Numbered from the stretch's first letter, positions 49,181 through 60,968 are shown. The stretch is 64,000 nucleotides of DNA from Datisca glomerata (GCA_003255025.1 QANY01008257.1:258019-322018), one strand, 5' to 3'. The notes: generated from the letters alone by a model not told the origin. Numbers and translations are program-made.

Positions 49181-49719
49181 TTTACCACATTAAAAAGAAG
49201 GTTTCTTCACATGTTGAATCATATTGAGTACGACACACACGAACTCTACATGGAGCTAGAAAAATTGGTGAATCTCAGAGTGTCGAGCTCCTTGTCATCA
49301 TCATTGACTTAACAATTGTTGTTGTCGATGATACGCCCTAGCACATTTCCTTCGTGGATAGAAAAAGCTAATGTATCTAATTTTTTATGTCATTCACTGC
49401 TCCCCCATCACAGTCCTTGTCAACTTGGCTTTGGAAGGCCGAAGTCTCAAGATCAACATCAGGATATAAAGGTACATTTTCTAACTAGCGGATAGAGAAT
49501 GTTAAGAAGTCATGGTCTCTAAGTTTCATGAACTTAGTGCGAAGGTGTATATTCTAAGCATAACTGCTTCGAGGGCCTCCTTCTAGCAGGAGAATGCAAG
49601 GCATCTATGGTTTGAGTATGTCATACATCTTATCCTTGACATAATGAAAGGTGCCATATTATGGGGATTCTCGGACAACCAATGGCACTGATTCATGTGG
49701 TATGCCATGATAGACATCT
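49181..49719. other. Stretch between gag half and inverted LTR, not recognised
   Basis: If Tat-4's 5' end was inverted, this is former flanking DNA of the element, also inverted. No gene recognised. Confidence 0.45.
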
Positions 49720-50237
49720 CTACTTAAACTCCAAGAAGAGAAATTGGAGAGCTAAGCTCCCTAAAAGGAAGGAACCAACCTAACCAGGTCAGCCTCCAAA
49801 GGAGCTCGAGAAACATCCACCATCAAGCACTGGTTGACTTTAAATCACCATGATGAAGTGTCAAGTCAGCCACCAAACAGTCACACCTATCACGTTCAGA
49901 ATGACTAAAGGTAAATTGACATTTAATGCATATCAGCTCAGGGGATAAAGGCATTTAATGCTTCCCCCAACTCAACATTTCAACAATTGTCGTCACCTTG
50001 CCTGAAACTTATTCGAAATGCATCCCTCTCCTAGAGCCATCTATAAAATACCCCCTCTACAGACAATGGATTGTATGCAACTTTCTCCTAGAATAAATTC
50101 TTCCAAATTTTCTTCAAGATATTGACTTAGGCATCGAAGGCTCTTTGAAGATGAAACTACCCCGGTTGTCTTCATATTTAGAGTTCTTTCTTTGTGTTGT
50201 GCACGCCACCTCACAACATAGATTTTTAGTAACAACA
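49720..50237 (+). repeat. 5' LTR of Tat-4 in inverted orientation
   Basis: Opposite orientation to its partner at 42226-42826. TATAAAATA occurs at about 50042-50050. It ends ...aacaaca at 50237, followed by a primer site. Confidence 0.85.
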
Positions 50238-50238
50238 G

Positions 50239-50256
50239 TTGGCACCATCTATAAGA
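50239..50256 (+). promoter_or_regulatory. Primer-binding site of Tat-4
   Basis: TTGGCACCATCTATAAGA follows the LTR by one base. It resembles the TTGGCGCC(G)TTTGTGG site seen behind many plant gypsy LTRs, with mutations. Confidence 0.6.
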
Positions 50257-50310
50257 ACGATAACAAATATGTTCATCCCCTTCTAAACACTTGAAATATC
50301 TCACTCTGTG

Positions 50311-51330
50311 ATGGCATAATGAGCCTAGCATCCTCCTCTCACTCCGGCGAAATTCATATCAATTTAGAAGTAGAAAAGGAGGACCTTCTCTCCTCTTCAT
50401 CGAGAGAAGAACCTCTCAATGTTGATTTGGTCACCCTGCACTAAAAGAAAGAATTCGGTGAGTTCTCTCTTCAAGGTGGTTAGGAAAATGACAAGAGAGA
50501 TGGTGACTTTTACCAACGCTATTGCAGCCTCCTTCTAGCAAGGCCCTTCCCAGTTATTGACGGACACTACTCCCAGAAGTAAAAGGAATCGCTGGTCGGG
50601 TCATCCCATGATTGGAGAGCCAAGGAGGATGACCATCTTGGAAAAGGCAAGGCAGCCCCCGATGTGGAAGAATGAACTAAAGGCAGGGAGGACCACTCTA
50701 CTAAAACTGCTAGGGACATGGAGATGACAAACTAAATTGGTGAAAGCTTGGGTCATTGATCTTGATACAGAAGCTTCAGCTGCAGGTAGAGGAGCTATGA
50801 ATTGAGCAGGGAAAAATTGTCTGGGCCTCCGTTGAGACCCTTCTGAGATAGACCGTGTCCTCCTTTTCAGTGGAAATCCAATAGATCGAACATCCCCCAA
50901 AGTTCAAGATGCCCCCGATCGCCCATTATGACGGGACTAAGGACCCGTTTGCACACCTAGAAATTTTCAAGGTCTTCGGACCTACACTACATCCCAGAAC
51001 CTTTGATGTTGAAACTGTTCCGCTTGACACTCAACGAACCTGCACAAAAATGGATAGGGCAGTTAAAGTTGAACTCCATTCATTTAGTTGTTGAGATCTC
51101 CCGGTTGTTTTCAAGGTAATTTCTGGTAGGAAGGGAGAGAAGTAGGCCAACCTCCTACATGATAACAGTGAAGCGGCGACCTGAGGAGTCATTAACAGAC
51201 TAAATGAACCATTTCAATCTGGAATCCCTGTAAGTTGACAACGCCAATGAGGATATGATGGTGGTTGCACTAAGGAGTGGGATCACTCATTCCAAGATGA
51301 GGTGGTCAATGGGCAAACACGCATAAGCTA
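50311..51330 (+). pseudogene. Tat-4 gag, N-terminal half
   Basis: It begins M-S-L-A-S-S-S-H-S-G-E-I near 50311-50350 and, after several stops, contains the capsid entry P-P-K-F-K-M-P-P-I-A-H-Y-D-G-T-K-D-P-F-A-H-L (about 50890-50960). It then reads F-N-L-E-S-L, N-A-N-E-D-M-M-V-V-A-L-R-S-G-I near 51240-51285 and S-M-G-K-H-A near 51306-51324. The next expected element, a P-x-T-x-x-E-L-x-x-R-x-Q-K-Y block, is absent here and present on the minus strand at about 49160. Confidence 0.8.
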
Positions 51331-51453
51331 AAGGAATATTTCTCTTGAGCTGGTATAATTAAAATCAAATAAACAACGGTAAGAAACCATTATCCACAAA
51401 TGGACATACTTCATGCACAAGATACAACAGTAATAAAAACACTAGTCATCGTT

Positions 51454-53641
51454 ACTACAAGAAATATGGCATTCTATAGGGTTTAAATCTAGGAATTGCA
51501 GTCTCGTCTTGTTAAAACTCAAAACAACAAGAGTTTTGAAGAATCAAGTAAAACCAATTCTTGTTAAATTAAAAAAAAATGGGAGGGCAAATTAACCAAA
51601 AGCGAGACTTAATTGGAGGCAGAACTTAAAAAAATAAGAGACGAGGACTTAAGCTGTTTCCTTCTCGAGCTCTCACTAAAGCTCATATATTTGATTTTCA
51701 GAGAGAAGCTCAAATCGTTGCTTCTCTCTTTCGCGATTCCTCTTAAATTTTCAGATCCTCAAATTTTCAGCTCTGATCCTTCTCTCTCTCGCTATTCTTC
51801 TCCAGATCCTCTCTCCCACAGCTTCTCCCTCTCAGACCACCTAGGGTTAGGCCATCGACGAAAAAGAGAGAGCATCGCTCACTATCTCATTCATATTTTG
51901 TTCGTTAGGTTCCTGAAAGGCTTTCTTCTTTTGAAGGTGAGTGAATTTCTCTACTTTGATCTTCTGTTGGTTTTCTATTTTTCGATTTGGTTAAGATGCA
52001 TCAGGGAGAAAGCTTGGTAATGGAAGAGGAAAAATCAAGCGTAATTAGTTATTTGTAGTATATGTAATGTGCTTTCTTTAGATAACTTGTAGAAGCAAGT
52101 TTACGCTTTCCTAATAGTTGTATCTTGTGAAAAGAGGTTGAAGAATTCAACATTCATATCTTTTTGTACTGCCCTTTCTCTTCAGGGATATGGGGGAAAC
52201 TCTTGGATAGTTTACTTATTATGTGGGCAGTACCTTTCTTTATTAACAATTAGGTTTTTTGTTGGAAGTCTCTAAACACTGGTGTTTTGGATAAGGTTTT
52301 TAGGGAGGTTGTCCCTCTTCTGCTTTCTTGGGTTATATGGCGTGAGAGAAATCTATGAATTTTTGAAGGGGTAGAAAATCTAAGTTAAAGGTTTCTTTTT
52401 CTTTACTAGCATACTAAGAGAGTGGTTGGGTAATTATTACCCATGTTGGAGTTTGACAATGGCCTATGTAATATCTCTTTAGATATAAATACATAGGTTG
52501 TATTTACCATGTCTTGGGGTTTCTTCAATAATACATATTGGAATTAAGACTCACAGTCATGTTTTTTATGTTAGTTCCCTGAATTTCTCAGCAGAGCTTT
52601 CATGAATTTCCCTCATATGGTTTTAGAAGCATTCTGGTTATTATTTCTCTTTTTTGTTTTATACTAATGTTGATATCTTGTATGTTATTGGAAGCAGCAT
52701 CAGAGGCAAGAAAAGGGAATGGTTAGCCTCGAGTTTTAGGCTAGAGAATTTCATTCCAAGCCTCATCATTGGTTTCATTTTTGGGTTATTTTTTATTTGT
52801 CAAAGACAAGCAGAAGTCATACTAAAAGAAGCAATTCATTGCTAGAAAAGAACTAACACCAATCTTTGGTCTTAGATAATGGTGATCAGAAGCTTAAAAT
52901 GGTTACTTTTAATCATAGTTTTTATTTCTCTGATCCTCATATTTTATTATTCCTTACCTTCCATTAGTAATCATGCTTCCACTTGTCCAAAATTTGCTGA
53001 TGTCAAACATTGTGCTTTCCAATACTTAGGTTCTGATAGTTAGACATGACCTGGAGATGGGAACTGGAAAAATAGCATCTCAATGTGCTCGTATGATATC
53101 AAAACCTCTATACGTGTTTCTTGTGCCTCATTTTATCTTCATTTCTATTATAAAATGCTCATGTCCAGTGTTTTCCATATCCCCTCTTCAATGCGTAAAT
53201 TTTTTATTTCTTCTCTTGGTTATGTTGCTAATCTTTCAAACCTTGCAGATGCTGCCACTGGAATGTATGCAGAACTGGTGCAAAGGTATGGATTTACTAC
53301 TTATGAGTTTTTTCTCTCTGATTTCAACATAATTATTTTAAGTCATTTATCATTCTGATCCATGCATATAAAAGTGCATCCCTTATATATATTTCAGCTA
53401 TCAATGCCTTTTGGAATAGTGGGAGCAATGTAAGCATGCCAAGATAGTTGTGACATGAAAGAATCAACAAGAAATGTAAGAAAGTGATTTCATTTTTTAA
53501 ATTGTAGTTCCACCTAAATAGTAAAACTTCATCTTAAAAGACCTCAAACTGTTAAGAAAATGCACCAAGAATAAGCTACAGGAAGCAGCTCAAACCATTG
53601 GCCTTCCAACTTTTATTGTTGCTGATGTTGGGCGAACATAG
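51454..53641 (+). pseudogene. PTRH2: Peptidyl-tRNA hydrolase 2 (Pth2) gene copy with introns, broken
   Basis: After a 5' UTR-like CT-rich region (51650-51850), one exon (about 52698-52845) encodes E-W-L-A-S-S-F-R-L-E-N-F-I-P with a hydrophobic segment I-I-G-F-I-F-G-L-F-F, as in plant Pth2 relatives with an N-terminal membrane anchor. Exon 53030-53090 reads V-R-H-D-L-E-M-G-T-G-K-I-A-S-Q-C-A and ends in a GTATG donor. Joined to 53249-53285 (A-A-T-G-M-Y-A-E-L-V-Q) it forms the C-A-H-A-A-T-G-M active-site block, the histidine being split by the intron. Later exons (53398-53475, 53570-53641) hold K-I-V-V-T and G-L-P-T-F-I-V-A-D-V-G-R-T. Three nonsense codons (near 53417, 53453 and the TAG at 53639) kill it. 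Pth2 recycles peptidyl-tRNA. The last exon was not found. Confidence 0.86.
52060..52560 (+). mobile_element. L1-type LINE 3' fragment in Pth2 intron
   Basis: In frame (with stops) it reads P-N-S-C-I-L followed by a stop at the second Cys, then E-V-E-E-F-N-I-H-I-F-L-Y-C-P-F-S-S-G-I-W, the plant LINE zinc-binding domain (zf-RVT: L-C-x-x-E-x-E-x-x-x-H-L-F-x-x-C-x-x-S-x-x-x-W). It continues with L-S-W-V-I-W-R-E-R-N and F-E-G-V near 52315-52370. It lies between the leader and the membrane-anchor exon. The borders are approximate; no target duplication was checked. Confidence 0.78.
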
Positions 53642-56536
53642 GTATATGTTGTATTGTATATCAGAATAAATAAAAATGCCTTGAATTTAACTAAGTTATT
53701 GCAATTGATAAGCACAGTAATCACTTGACCTTATGGTATTCGTCTCTTGGGTATTAGATCCTTGAGTAGGTTTCGGATATGGATTTTTGAATAAGTAAAT
53801 TCTTTGTAGAAGTCTTTTTCTTTATCAAAAGTTCACCATATGAAATTATTAAGTGTTAGTTTGATATTAAAAGCTATTAGATCTCATTTCTGTCTTTATA
53901 GTGTTTTGTATATTTGAACTCATTAAATTAATGATAATATATTATATGACATCTTTTGCTTTGTGGATTGAAGGGAGATATTTGAATTAAGTTAATTTGG
54001 GACATCAATTTGCATGTTTATCATCTTTCTTTCTTACATTACAGATATGAATTTGGTCTCCTATTAGCATACTTTTACATCTATGTCTGCACAAATTTAT
54101 TTTGCTCGGAAAAATAGGTGTAATTATGTTATGAAATTTTGTGCATAATTTCTTTCTATGGAGATATTTTTCTGCTGAAGTATGCTATGAAGATATTTTT
54201 CTAATGAAGTATGTTGTTCTGAAATTATGTTATGAAATTCTGTGGAGATATTTTTCTACTAATGTGCTTGGAAATGGTGATTCTAAAGATATGAGGGAGT
54301 CTAAGGATAGATTTTCATGTAATTTATTTTTGTTTGCCTCCATTGTTTTCTGGAGGTTATATGGCTTTAAAGTCTAATTTCTCAAATAAAGCGGTATGTA
54401 CAATAGGCCAAAAGAGTGTTTATTATATGGTACTCTATTTTACTCTACTTTTTAAGTATAATATATAGATGATTGCTTGTTTGCAGGTATCTAAAACTCT
54501 TCAGAATTGTTGTTTTAAAGCAGCAGAACAACTACCGTATCAGCTTTTGATGTCTGACTTTCTTTAGGCCTGTTTTACTTCTTCAAGTTGCATGGTTTTG
54601 TGAAAATCTTTTTATATTTTTCATTTATTGGAACAAGTTTTCTTGTATATTTTAAGGATAAGTTAGTTAGTTTTCAAGTTAGATTTATTTGTAAATTGAT
54701 CAAATGAATAATGTAAAATTTTGTTGAAATGATTAAATATTAATGTTGTCAATTATTATATTGGTGCTTTTATGCTTCTTAAAATTATTCTTTTGAAAGT
54801 GTTTAATATGAATACTTGACTATAACAATTTACCTTATGATATTTCACTTTATAGGATACAAAATACCTATGAATGTTAATTTACAAATATTAAAGACAC
54901 AAGTTGAATACATTCAACATGATTTTGATAACCTTATTAAAAAACGTTCTACAGGAGTGAAAAATCATGTAAAAAATGAGATACCACAGGGGTTTTCGTA
55001 GGAGGCATTGCGTCTCGTGAAAAACACGGACTCTTCTCTCTCTCTGAAAAAAGGAAAAGAAAGCTAACTGATGCAACAATTTGTGGAATGTCCCACCAAA
55101 GTGACCCCTTACCCATAATTGAGAGTTTCTCATTAGTAACTTTCGAAGTAATGAATAGAAGAGGAAGACTGAGACTTCATGATTCGAATAATACCTAATT
55201 GATAATCACATCCCAAGAAAGATCTCTCACCATCAAATTTTCCGACTATCGTTTGCTAACACAATGACGTAAGGGATGAGATGTAAGAGTGAAGTTAGAG
55301 AGAGAGATATATAAGAGATGAGACTTTAGGAGTGGTCCCTAATTAACGTTTGCTTTCTTTTGGTCCTTTTAGCGTTGGAAGAAGCTTGGGACTGTAAAGA
55401 CGTAACATTAATAGCTAGCAAGGAAAGGGTGAGAGAGTGATGAGGGTATGTTTGTGTATAGAATTTGTATTAGTTTTCAAGAAATTCAAAATATAACTAT
55501 ATGATATTAAATTCCAGAAATGGTTATTATTACCCATCTACAAAAATTCTGCCATCAGTTCCTCGAAAGACCTAGCTACACCTAATGAAAGCCTAGAAAG
55601 AGACAAATAAGTGGAAGTATTCGCTAGAACTTCCCCAAGAAGGGAAAGCCTACCTCTATTAGATGTAACTCCTTTTTTCCACCCATCAATCGGTGTGGAA
55701 TTAGAAAAATTGCCTCCAAGTAGATCAATTACAACCTGTACTCAATTATATCATATATTTAACGATTTTGATTAATTAATTAATTCAAGTATATTATTTT
55801 ACTCTTTTTATTGATTAATTCAACTTTACCTATAAATTGATGGATTATTTTGAATAATTAATTAATGTATGTGTATTAATTTTACTCTTTTTATTGTCGC
55901 ATGGCTACATGAATGGAAAATTGATTTGTTATACAATTCATAACTTGTAGATATGGATAGAGATTACACGAATTATAATAATCTGAATATGGATAACTTA
56001 CATAATTTAAATACGACAAAAAGAAGAGGGAAAAGAGGGTCAACTTACCTTACTTCCTTGAAAATCGATAGAAGGAACTTTGAAAGGAAATGTGGAGTAT
56101 TTTAGATGTTTGATAAATGCAATAATCAATTCCAGAATGAATGAGAGTAGTTTTTGAAACAAAATTATAATTCTAAAATTAATTATCAATCGATTATGGA
56201 AAATAATCGAAATCACCATAAAAGTGGGCTTTAAAAATTGAACATCAATATCTAATTAAATTTGATTTTAAAATAAAATATATTAACTACATTAATAACC
56301 AAAATTCCAAAATATGTTAATTAAAATAAAAGATAATGTAATTTTATTAATTATCATGGTCCCACGAAATCAAACACAATAATCTACACGTGAGGGGCAA
56401 AAATGTCTAGTAAAATTCATCAACCGAAAATTATTCACGTGGTGACTAAAAAATTGCTATTTACCTAAATAGTTGAAAACCCTGCTATACCTTAACTCAG
56501 GTTTCAAAACCTATCTATATGGTGCAATTACTTCTG
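53642..56536. other. AT-rich stretch, no gene recognised
   Basis: The first part (to about 54600) is probably the rest of the Pth2 copy (introns, 3' UTR). A short promoter-like module lies at 55265-55315. Otherwise nothing recognised. Confidence 0.5.
55265..55315 (+). promoter_or_regulatory. as-1-like motif with TATA box
   Basis: TGACGTAAGGGATGA at 55265-55279 equals, from memory, the as-1 (TGACG) region of the caulimovirus 35S promoter over 15 bases. TATATAAG follows at 55308-55315, a spacing similar to that promoter. TGACG elements also occur in plant genes and there is no viral coding sequence nearby. Regulatory role is inference only. Confidence 0.35.
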
Positions 56537-56860
56537 TTTTAAGCACTTTCGGAGGCCTGGGAGTTATTTTATTCGCAATTTTGAGTTGTTTTTTCATAAT
56601 TTTCTATCTTTGTTAATTTTTGGGTTTTCTAAAAAATATAAATTCATTTTTATTTAGTTGTTTGAGACAATTTTGATATTGATGAGAAACATTTTTCCTT
56701 TATTCCAATTTTCGGTATTCTTTGTCAATCAATGAAATCTTTGCCTAAATCCTAGTAATCATAGAATTCAATAGGTTTTGGAAGGTCAATTACTGGTAAT
56801 CACGCGCGATTCAACAACTTTTAAAATTGTTAGTGTTTTGTCGAGGCTTTCCACTACATC
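56537..56860 (+). repeat. 5' LTR of gypsy-5 (start truncated)
   Basis: It matches 61003-61317, for example in gtttgagacaattttgatat and ggtcaattactggtaatc/ggtcaattgctggtaatc. The first about 35 bp seen in the 3' copy have no clear match here. Confidence 0.85.
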
Positions 56861-56862
56861 AG

Positions 56863-56876
56863 TTAGTATCAAAGCT
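56863..56876 (+). promoter_or_regulatory. Primer-binding site of gypsy-5
   Basis: TTAGTATCAAAGCT is two changes from the TTGGTATCAGAGC consensus (tRNA-Met type) and sits directly behind the LTR. Confidence 0.7.
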
Positions 56877-57720
56877 AAAATTGATCCATCTTATTCATGG
56901 TACCGCGACGAAATCAACAGCGACAACAACGAGTTAAGGAGGTTTATGAGCATGATGATGGTGCTCAGTTAGAACATCGATCGGGTAGATTGTGGACCAA
57001 TGAATGGAACAGATGTTGGGACAATTGATAGAGAGAATGGCTAATATAATGGGAATTGAAATAAGAGGAATACACATGAACCACGAAATCCAAACAGGTA
57101 GGGAGATTGGGTAGATGATACAGATGGGAAAGAAGAAGGAGAATACTATGAGGAGATTCCACAGATTTGTAGTAGGCGGCAGCTCCTAGTAAAAGAGGAG
57201 AATAAGCGATGGGAGGCTGGTATAAGGACTAAAATACCATAATTTCATGGCAGTCTTCAGGCTGAAGAGTTCATTGATTGGTTGGTGACTGTTGAGGAGA
57301 TTTTATATTTCAAAGGGGTGCTAAATAACAAATGAGTACCTTTGGTGGTGACTAGATTGCGTGGGAGGGCAATATCATGGCATCAATTGAAATTATCTCG
57401 TACTAGGTTGGATAAGTCAAAATTTATTCCTAGGAAATGATGAAGAAACATTTGTGAGCTGCATTTTAGTTTTATAATTATAAGCGGGTTTTGTATATAA
57501 GATTACAGAATTTGAAACAGGGGTTTGAGATCGGTGGATGATTATACTATTGAGATTTATCAACTGATGGCCAGAAATGAAATATAGGAAACATAGGAGC
57601 AGTTGGTGGCGTGATATATTGGAGGGTTGATGGTTCAGATTCATGATACTCTTAATATGTTTGATCATGTGTCTGTGTCAGAGGCACATCATAGGGCCTT
57701 GATGGTAGAGAAACTATCAT
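56877..57720 (+). pseudogene. gypsy-5 gag remnant
   Basis: It begins with V-P-R-R-N-Q-Q-R near 56900 and an acidic stretch, then F-H-G-S-L-Q-A-E-E-F-I-D-W near 57243-57280 (gag entry: F-x-G-x-x-x-x-x-x-F-x-D-W) and A-I-S-W-H-Q-L near 57372-57395 (normally A-x-x-W-W). Several stops. Confidence 0.7.
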
Positions 57721-58480
57721 GTCGTGATAGTGGTGGTAGTGGATTTAGTGGCACCAATAACGCTAATAGGTAATGTGGGGACTGCACTGGTTGTTAGGAG
57801 GTCGTACTTGAAACCTCAAACAATACCTGATGATGACTGGTTGAGGAGCAATATTTTCGAGTCTACTTGTTCCATCCTGGGCAAGTTGTGTCATTTTGTG
57901 ATTGACCCTAGCAATTGCAAAAATATAATTTCAGAAGAGGTGGTACATAAGCTGAATATTAAGACCGAAAACCATCCCAAGCCTTACAAACTAGCGTGGC
58001 TTAAAAAAGGTGGTGATGTAACAATTTCTAAAAGTTCCCTTGTCACATTTTCTATTGGAGCAAAATATAGAGATGATGTTTAAAGTTATGTGGTGACCAT
58101 GGATGTTTGTCATTGGTTACTGGTTGACGTTGGGAGTATGATTGAAATGTGATCCATGAAGGGCAAGCTAATACTTACAGCTTTATGTTTGAAGGGGTTA
58201 AAATTGTGTTGGTGCCAAATAAACCAATAAATAAATCCCTAGCTACAAGGACTAGTACGAATTTATTGTCTTTGGCTCAATTTGATGAGGAGTTGCAGGA
58301 TTTAGAGACAATATTTGTGTTGATTGGAAAGGAGGCAGCAAAGTCTTTAATAGTTCCAGATGTGGCGGCTCCTTTGTTGACATAATTTTCTAGTATGTTT
58401 CTAGATAGATTACTAGATGGATTGCCACCACTACGTGATATACAACACCATATAGATCTAGTTCCCGATGTAGTTTTGTC
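57721..58480 (+). pseudogene. gypsy-5 protease region
   Basis: Within the open piece 57724-58083, S-T-C-S-I-L-G-K-L-C-H-F-V-I-D-P-S-N-C-K is the protease site: the aspartate is kept, but the following S/T-G is P-S. It is followed by H-P-K-P-Y-K-L-A-W-L-K-K, a standard motif of this region. A second open piece, 58149-58385, continues towards RT. Confidence 0.78.
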
Positions 58481-59640
58481 TAACAGGTCGTACTACAAGA
58501 TGAGTCCCAGAGAGCATGAAGAGTTACATAGATAGGTCGAGGAGTTGTTGGCCAAGGGGCATATAAGAGAAAGTATGAGCCCGTGTGCTGTACCACCCTT
58601 ATTGACTCCCAAGAAAAATGGTTCTTGGCGAATGTGTTTAAGATAGTAGGACCATCAAAAAAATTACTATAAGGTATCAGTTTCCTGTTCGCCACTTGGG
58701 ATGATTTATTAGATTAGATTAGTGGAGCTATTATGTTCAGTAAACTTGATTTAAAGAGTGGTTGCTACCAAATTCAGCTTAGGCCTTGGGATGAGTGTAA
58801 AACAACTTTTAAAACTCGTGAAAGGTTGTATGAGTAGTTTGTTATGCCCTTTGGGTTGTCAAATGCCTCTATCAGATTTATGCGTGTGATGAATTAGTTG
58901 TTGAGGCCTTTTATTGGTAGATTCGTGGTAGTTATTTTGATGATATTCTGATTTATGGAACTAACTCTAAAGAACATCTGCAGCATGTGAGAGATGTTTT
59001 AGTTGTGATCCACAGGGAATAATTTTATGCTGGAAAGAAGAAGTGCGTGCTTATGACTCCAAGGGTTCTGATTTTGCGGTATGTAGTTTTTGAAGATGGA
59101 TTGCAGGTTGATGAGGATAAGGTGGAGGCAATGAAGCAATGCCCAAGACCAACAACAATTACTGAAGTTAGGAGTTTTTATGGTCTTACATCTTTTTATA
59201 GGCGTTTTATCCCTCATTTCAGCAGTATTATGGCGCCGATTTCTAATTGCATGAAGGGGGGTAAGTTTTCATGGACTGATGAGGCAGAATTAACATTTCG
59301 ATCGATTAAGGAACGCCTTACCACTTCAACAATTTTAATGTTACTAGATTTTGCACAACCATTTGAGTTACACACCAACTCTTCTAATAGTAGATCGGTG
59401 ACCTATTTCAGTGAGAAGCTATCCGGCACCAAATTCAGATACAATGCATATGACATTGAGTTTTATGCAATAGTACAGGCTGTAAAACATTAGCGACATT
59501 ACCTGTTTCATAGGGAATTCATCTTGTATACTGATCATGACTCTTTGAGGCACTTGCATTGACATGATAAGGTGTCCCCTAGACATGCGAGATGGGTTAC
59601 TTATTTAGAGAAATTCACTTTTGTAGTCAAACAGAAGGTC
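58481..59640 (+). pseudogene. gypsy-5 reverse transcriptase and RNase H
   Basis: RT starts with S-P-R-E-H-E-E-L near 58502 and continues [19 protein letters not shown] near 58580-58635. It goes on F-S-K-L-D-L-K-S-G-C-Y-Q-I near 58735-58775 and Y-F-D-D-I-L-I-Y near 58932-58955 (catalytic DD). The open piece 59047-59493 holds the thumb and RNase H start (F-Y-R-R-F-I-P-H-F, F-S-W-T-D-E-A-E). The end is Y-T-D-H-D-S-L-R-H-L near 59527. Confidence 0.85.
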
Positions 59641-60935
59641 AGGATGACCAACTGAGTCACATATGCATTAAGTCGCAGCAGTAGCTTGCTGGTTACTATG
59701 AGGGTTGAGGTACTGATCTTTATTTCTTGGTGGTTCTCTAAGATGTGCAGACTGGAAAGAAAACATATTTCTTGTTACATGATGGATTTCTGTTGAATCA
59801 CCTTTGTATCCCATATTGTAGCTTGCGATTGCAGATTATTAGATAACTACATGGGTGAGGGCCATGTTGGTAAGGACAGAACATTGCACCTGATGTAGCG
59901 AAATATGTGCAAAGGTTAAGGATTTGCCAAGTGTCTAAGCATTCTGCCACTAATTTAGGGTTATATATGCCTTTGTCAGTTCCTTCTCAAACTTGGGTGG
60001 ATATTAGTATGGATTTTATGTTGGGGCTGCCTCGTACGCAGAGAGGTAATGATTCCATCTATGTTGTTATAGATCGCTTCTCTAAAGTGGTTCATTTTAT
60101 TCCATACAAGAAAACTACGGATGCTGTTAACTATGAACAATTATTTTATCATGAGACATATCGTCTACATGGGCTTCCTACTTCTATTGTGTCTGATAAA
60201 GATACCGGGTTTATTAGCCATTTTTGGCATAGCTAGTGGAAGATGGTCAATACACAACTCAATTCTAGTAATGCATATCATCCTCAAATAGATGGACATA
60301 CTGAGGTTGTCAATAGGTCTATGAGCATTCTTTTGCGTTCTTTAGTTGGTGAACATGTCAAGAGTTGGGATTAGAAACTGTGTGAGGCAGAGTTTGCTCA
60401 TAACCATGCAGTCAGTCGTAGTATCAGGTTCACTAATTTTTTGGTGGTTATTCGGTCCAGCCGATGGGACCACTCGATTTGATGGCTTTACCAAGTAAGT
60501 TGAAGGTCCACGACAAAGCAACATATTTCCTAACTAGTTCCAAGATGTTCACGGGGCAATTCATGACCATTTGGGTTCAGCAAATGCACGGTATAAATAG
60601 GATGCTGATAAGAAACGCAGACATGTGGAGTTTGAGGTTGGAGATTTTGTGTGGGCAGCCCTGACTAATGATCATTTTTTGTTGTTGATTATAACAAGTT
60701 GTCTTCCGAAAAGATTGGACCTATCGAGATTGTAGAGAAATTCAATCCAAATGCCTACAGGTTGAAGCTGCTTACACCTTTCCATTGTGACTCTTCTGAT
60801 GATGATGCTACTACAAATTCAAGGTCAAATTTTCTCTACCCTAAGGAGAATGATGCGGTCGGTGCAGTTTTGAAATTTCTTGAACAAATGGATCGTGGCA
60901 CGTGCAAGCCAACTTTTAGAGGGCGTAACTATTGA
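59641..60935 (+). pseudogene. gypsy-5 integrase and pol end
   Basis: The open piece 59907-60236 reads V-P-S-Q-T-W-V-D-I-S-M-D-F-M-L-G-L-P (first catalytic D), V-I-D-R-F-S-K-V-V-H-F-I-P and L-P-T-S-I-V-S-D-K-D-T-G-F (second D). A-Y-H-P-Q then D-G-H-T-E-V-V-N near 60270-60310 holds the catalytic E. The last open piece, 60699-60935, is the C-terminal part, from K-I-G-P-I-E-I-V-E-K to an acidic tail. A stop after F-W-H-S and others make it inactive. Confidence 0.87.
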
Positions 60936-60968
60936 CTCGGGTTGAACATATGTGTGACTGGGTTTTCC

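Larger units (their letters stand above)
42226..51330 (-). mobile_element. Tat-4: Tat-type element, pol deleted, 5' end inverted
   Basis: On the minus strand the order is gag C-terminal half (about 49180-48607), protease (48606-about 47930), tandem array (47770-47590), accessory gene on the opposite strand (46970-44580), and a 3' LTR (about 42826-42226). RT, RNase H and integrase are absent. The front half of gag and the 5' LTR are on the plus strand at 49720-51330. A single inversion of that segment explains the arrangement: the front half of gag ends where the back half should continue. A second possibility is two truncated elements of one family. Confidence 0.75.

Noticed and set aside
51454..55000. 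Complete second Pack-CACTA around the Pth2 copy
   Set aside because: Only a left CACTA-like end (tactacaagaaa) is visible; no inverted partner or 3-bp duplication was found.
54816..55001. Frame downstream of the Pth2 copy as its last exon
   Set aside because: No similarity to the expected Pth2 C-terminus and no matching acceptor site.
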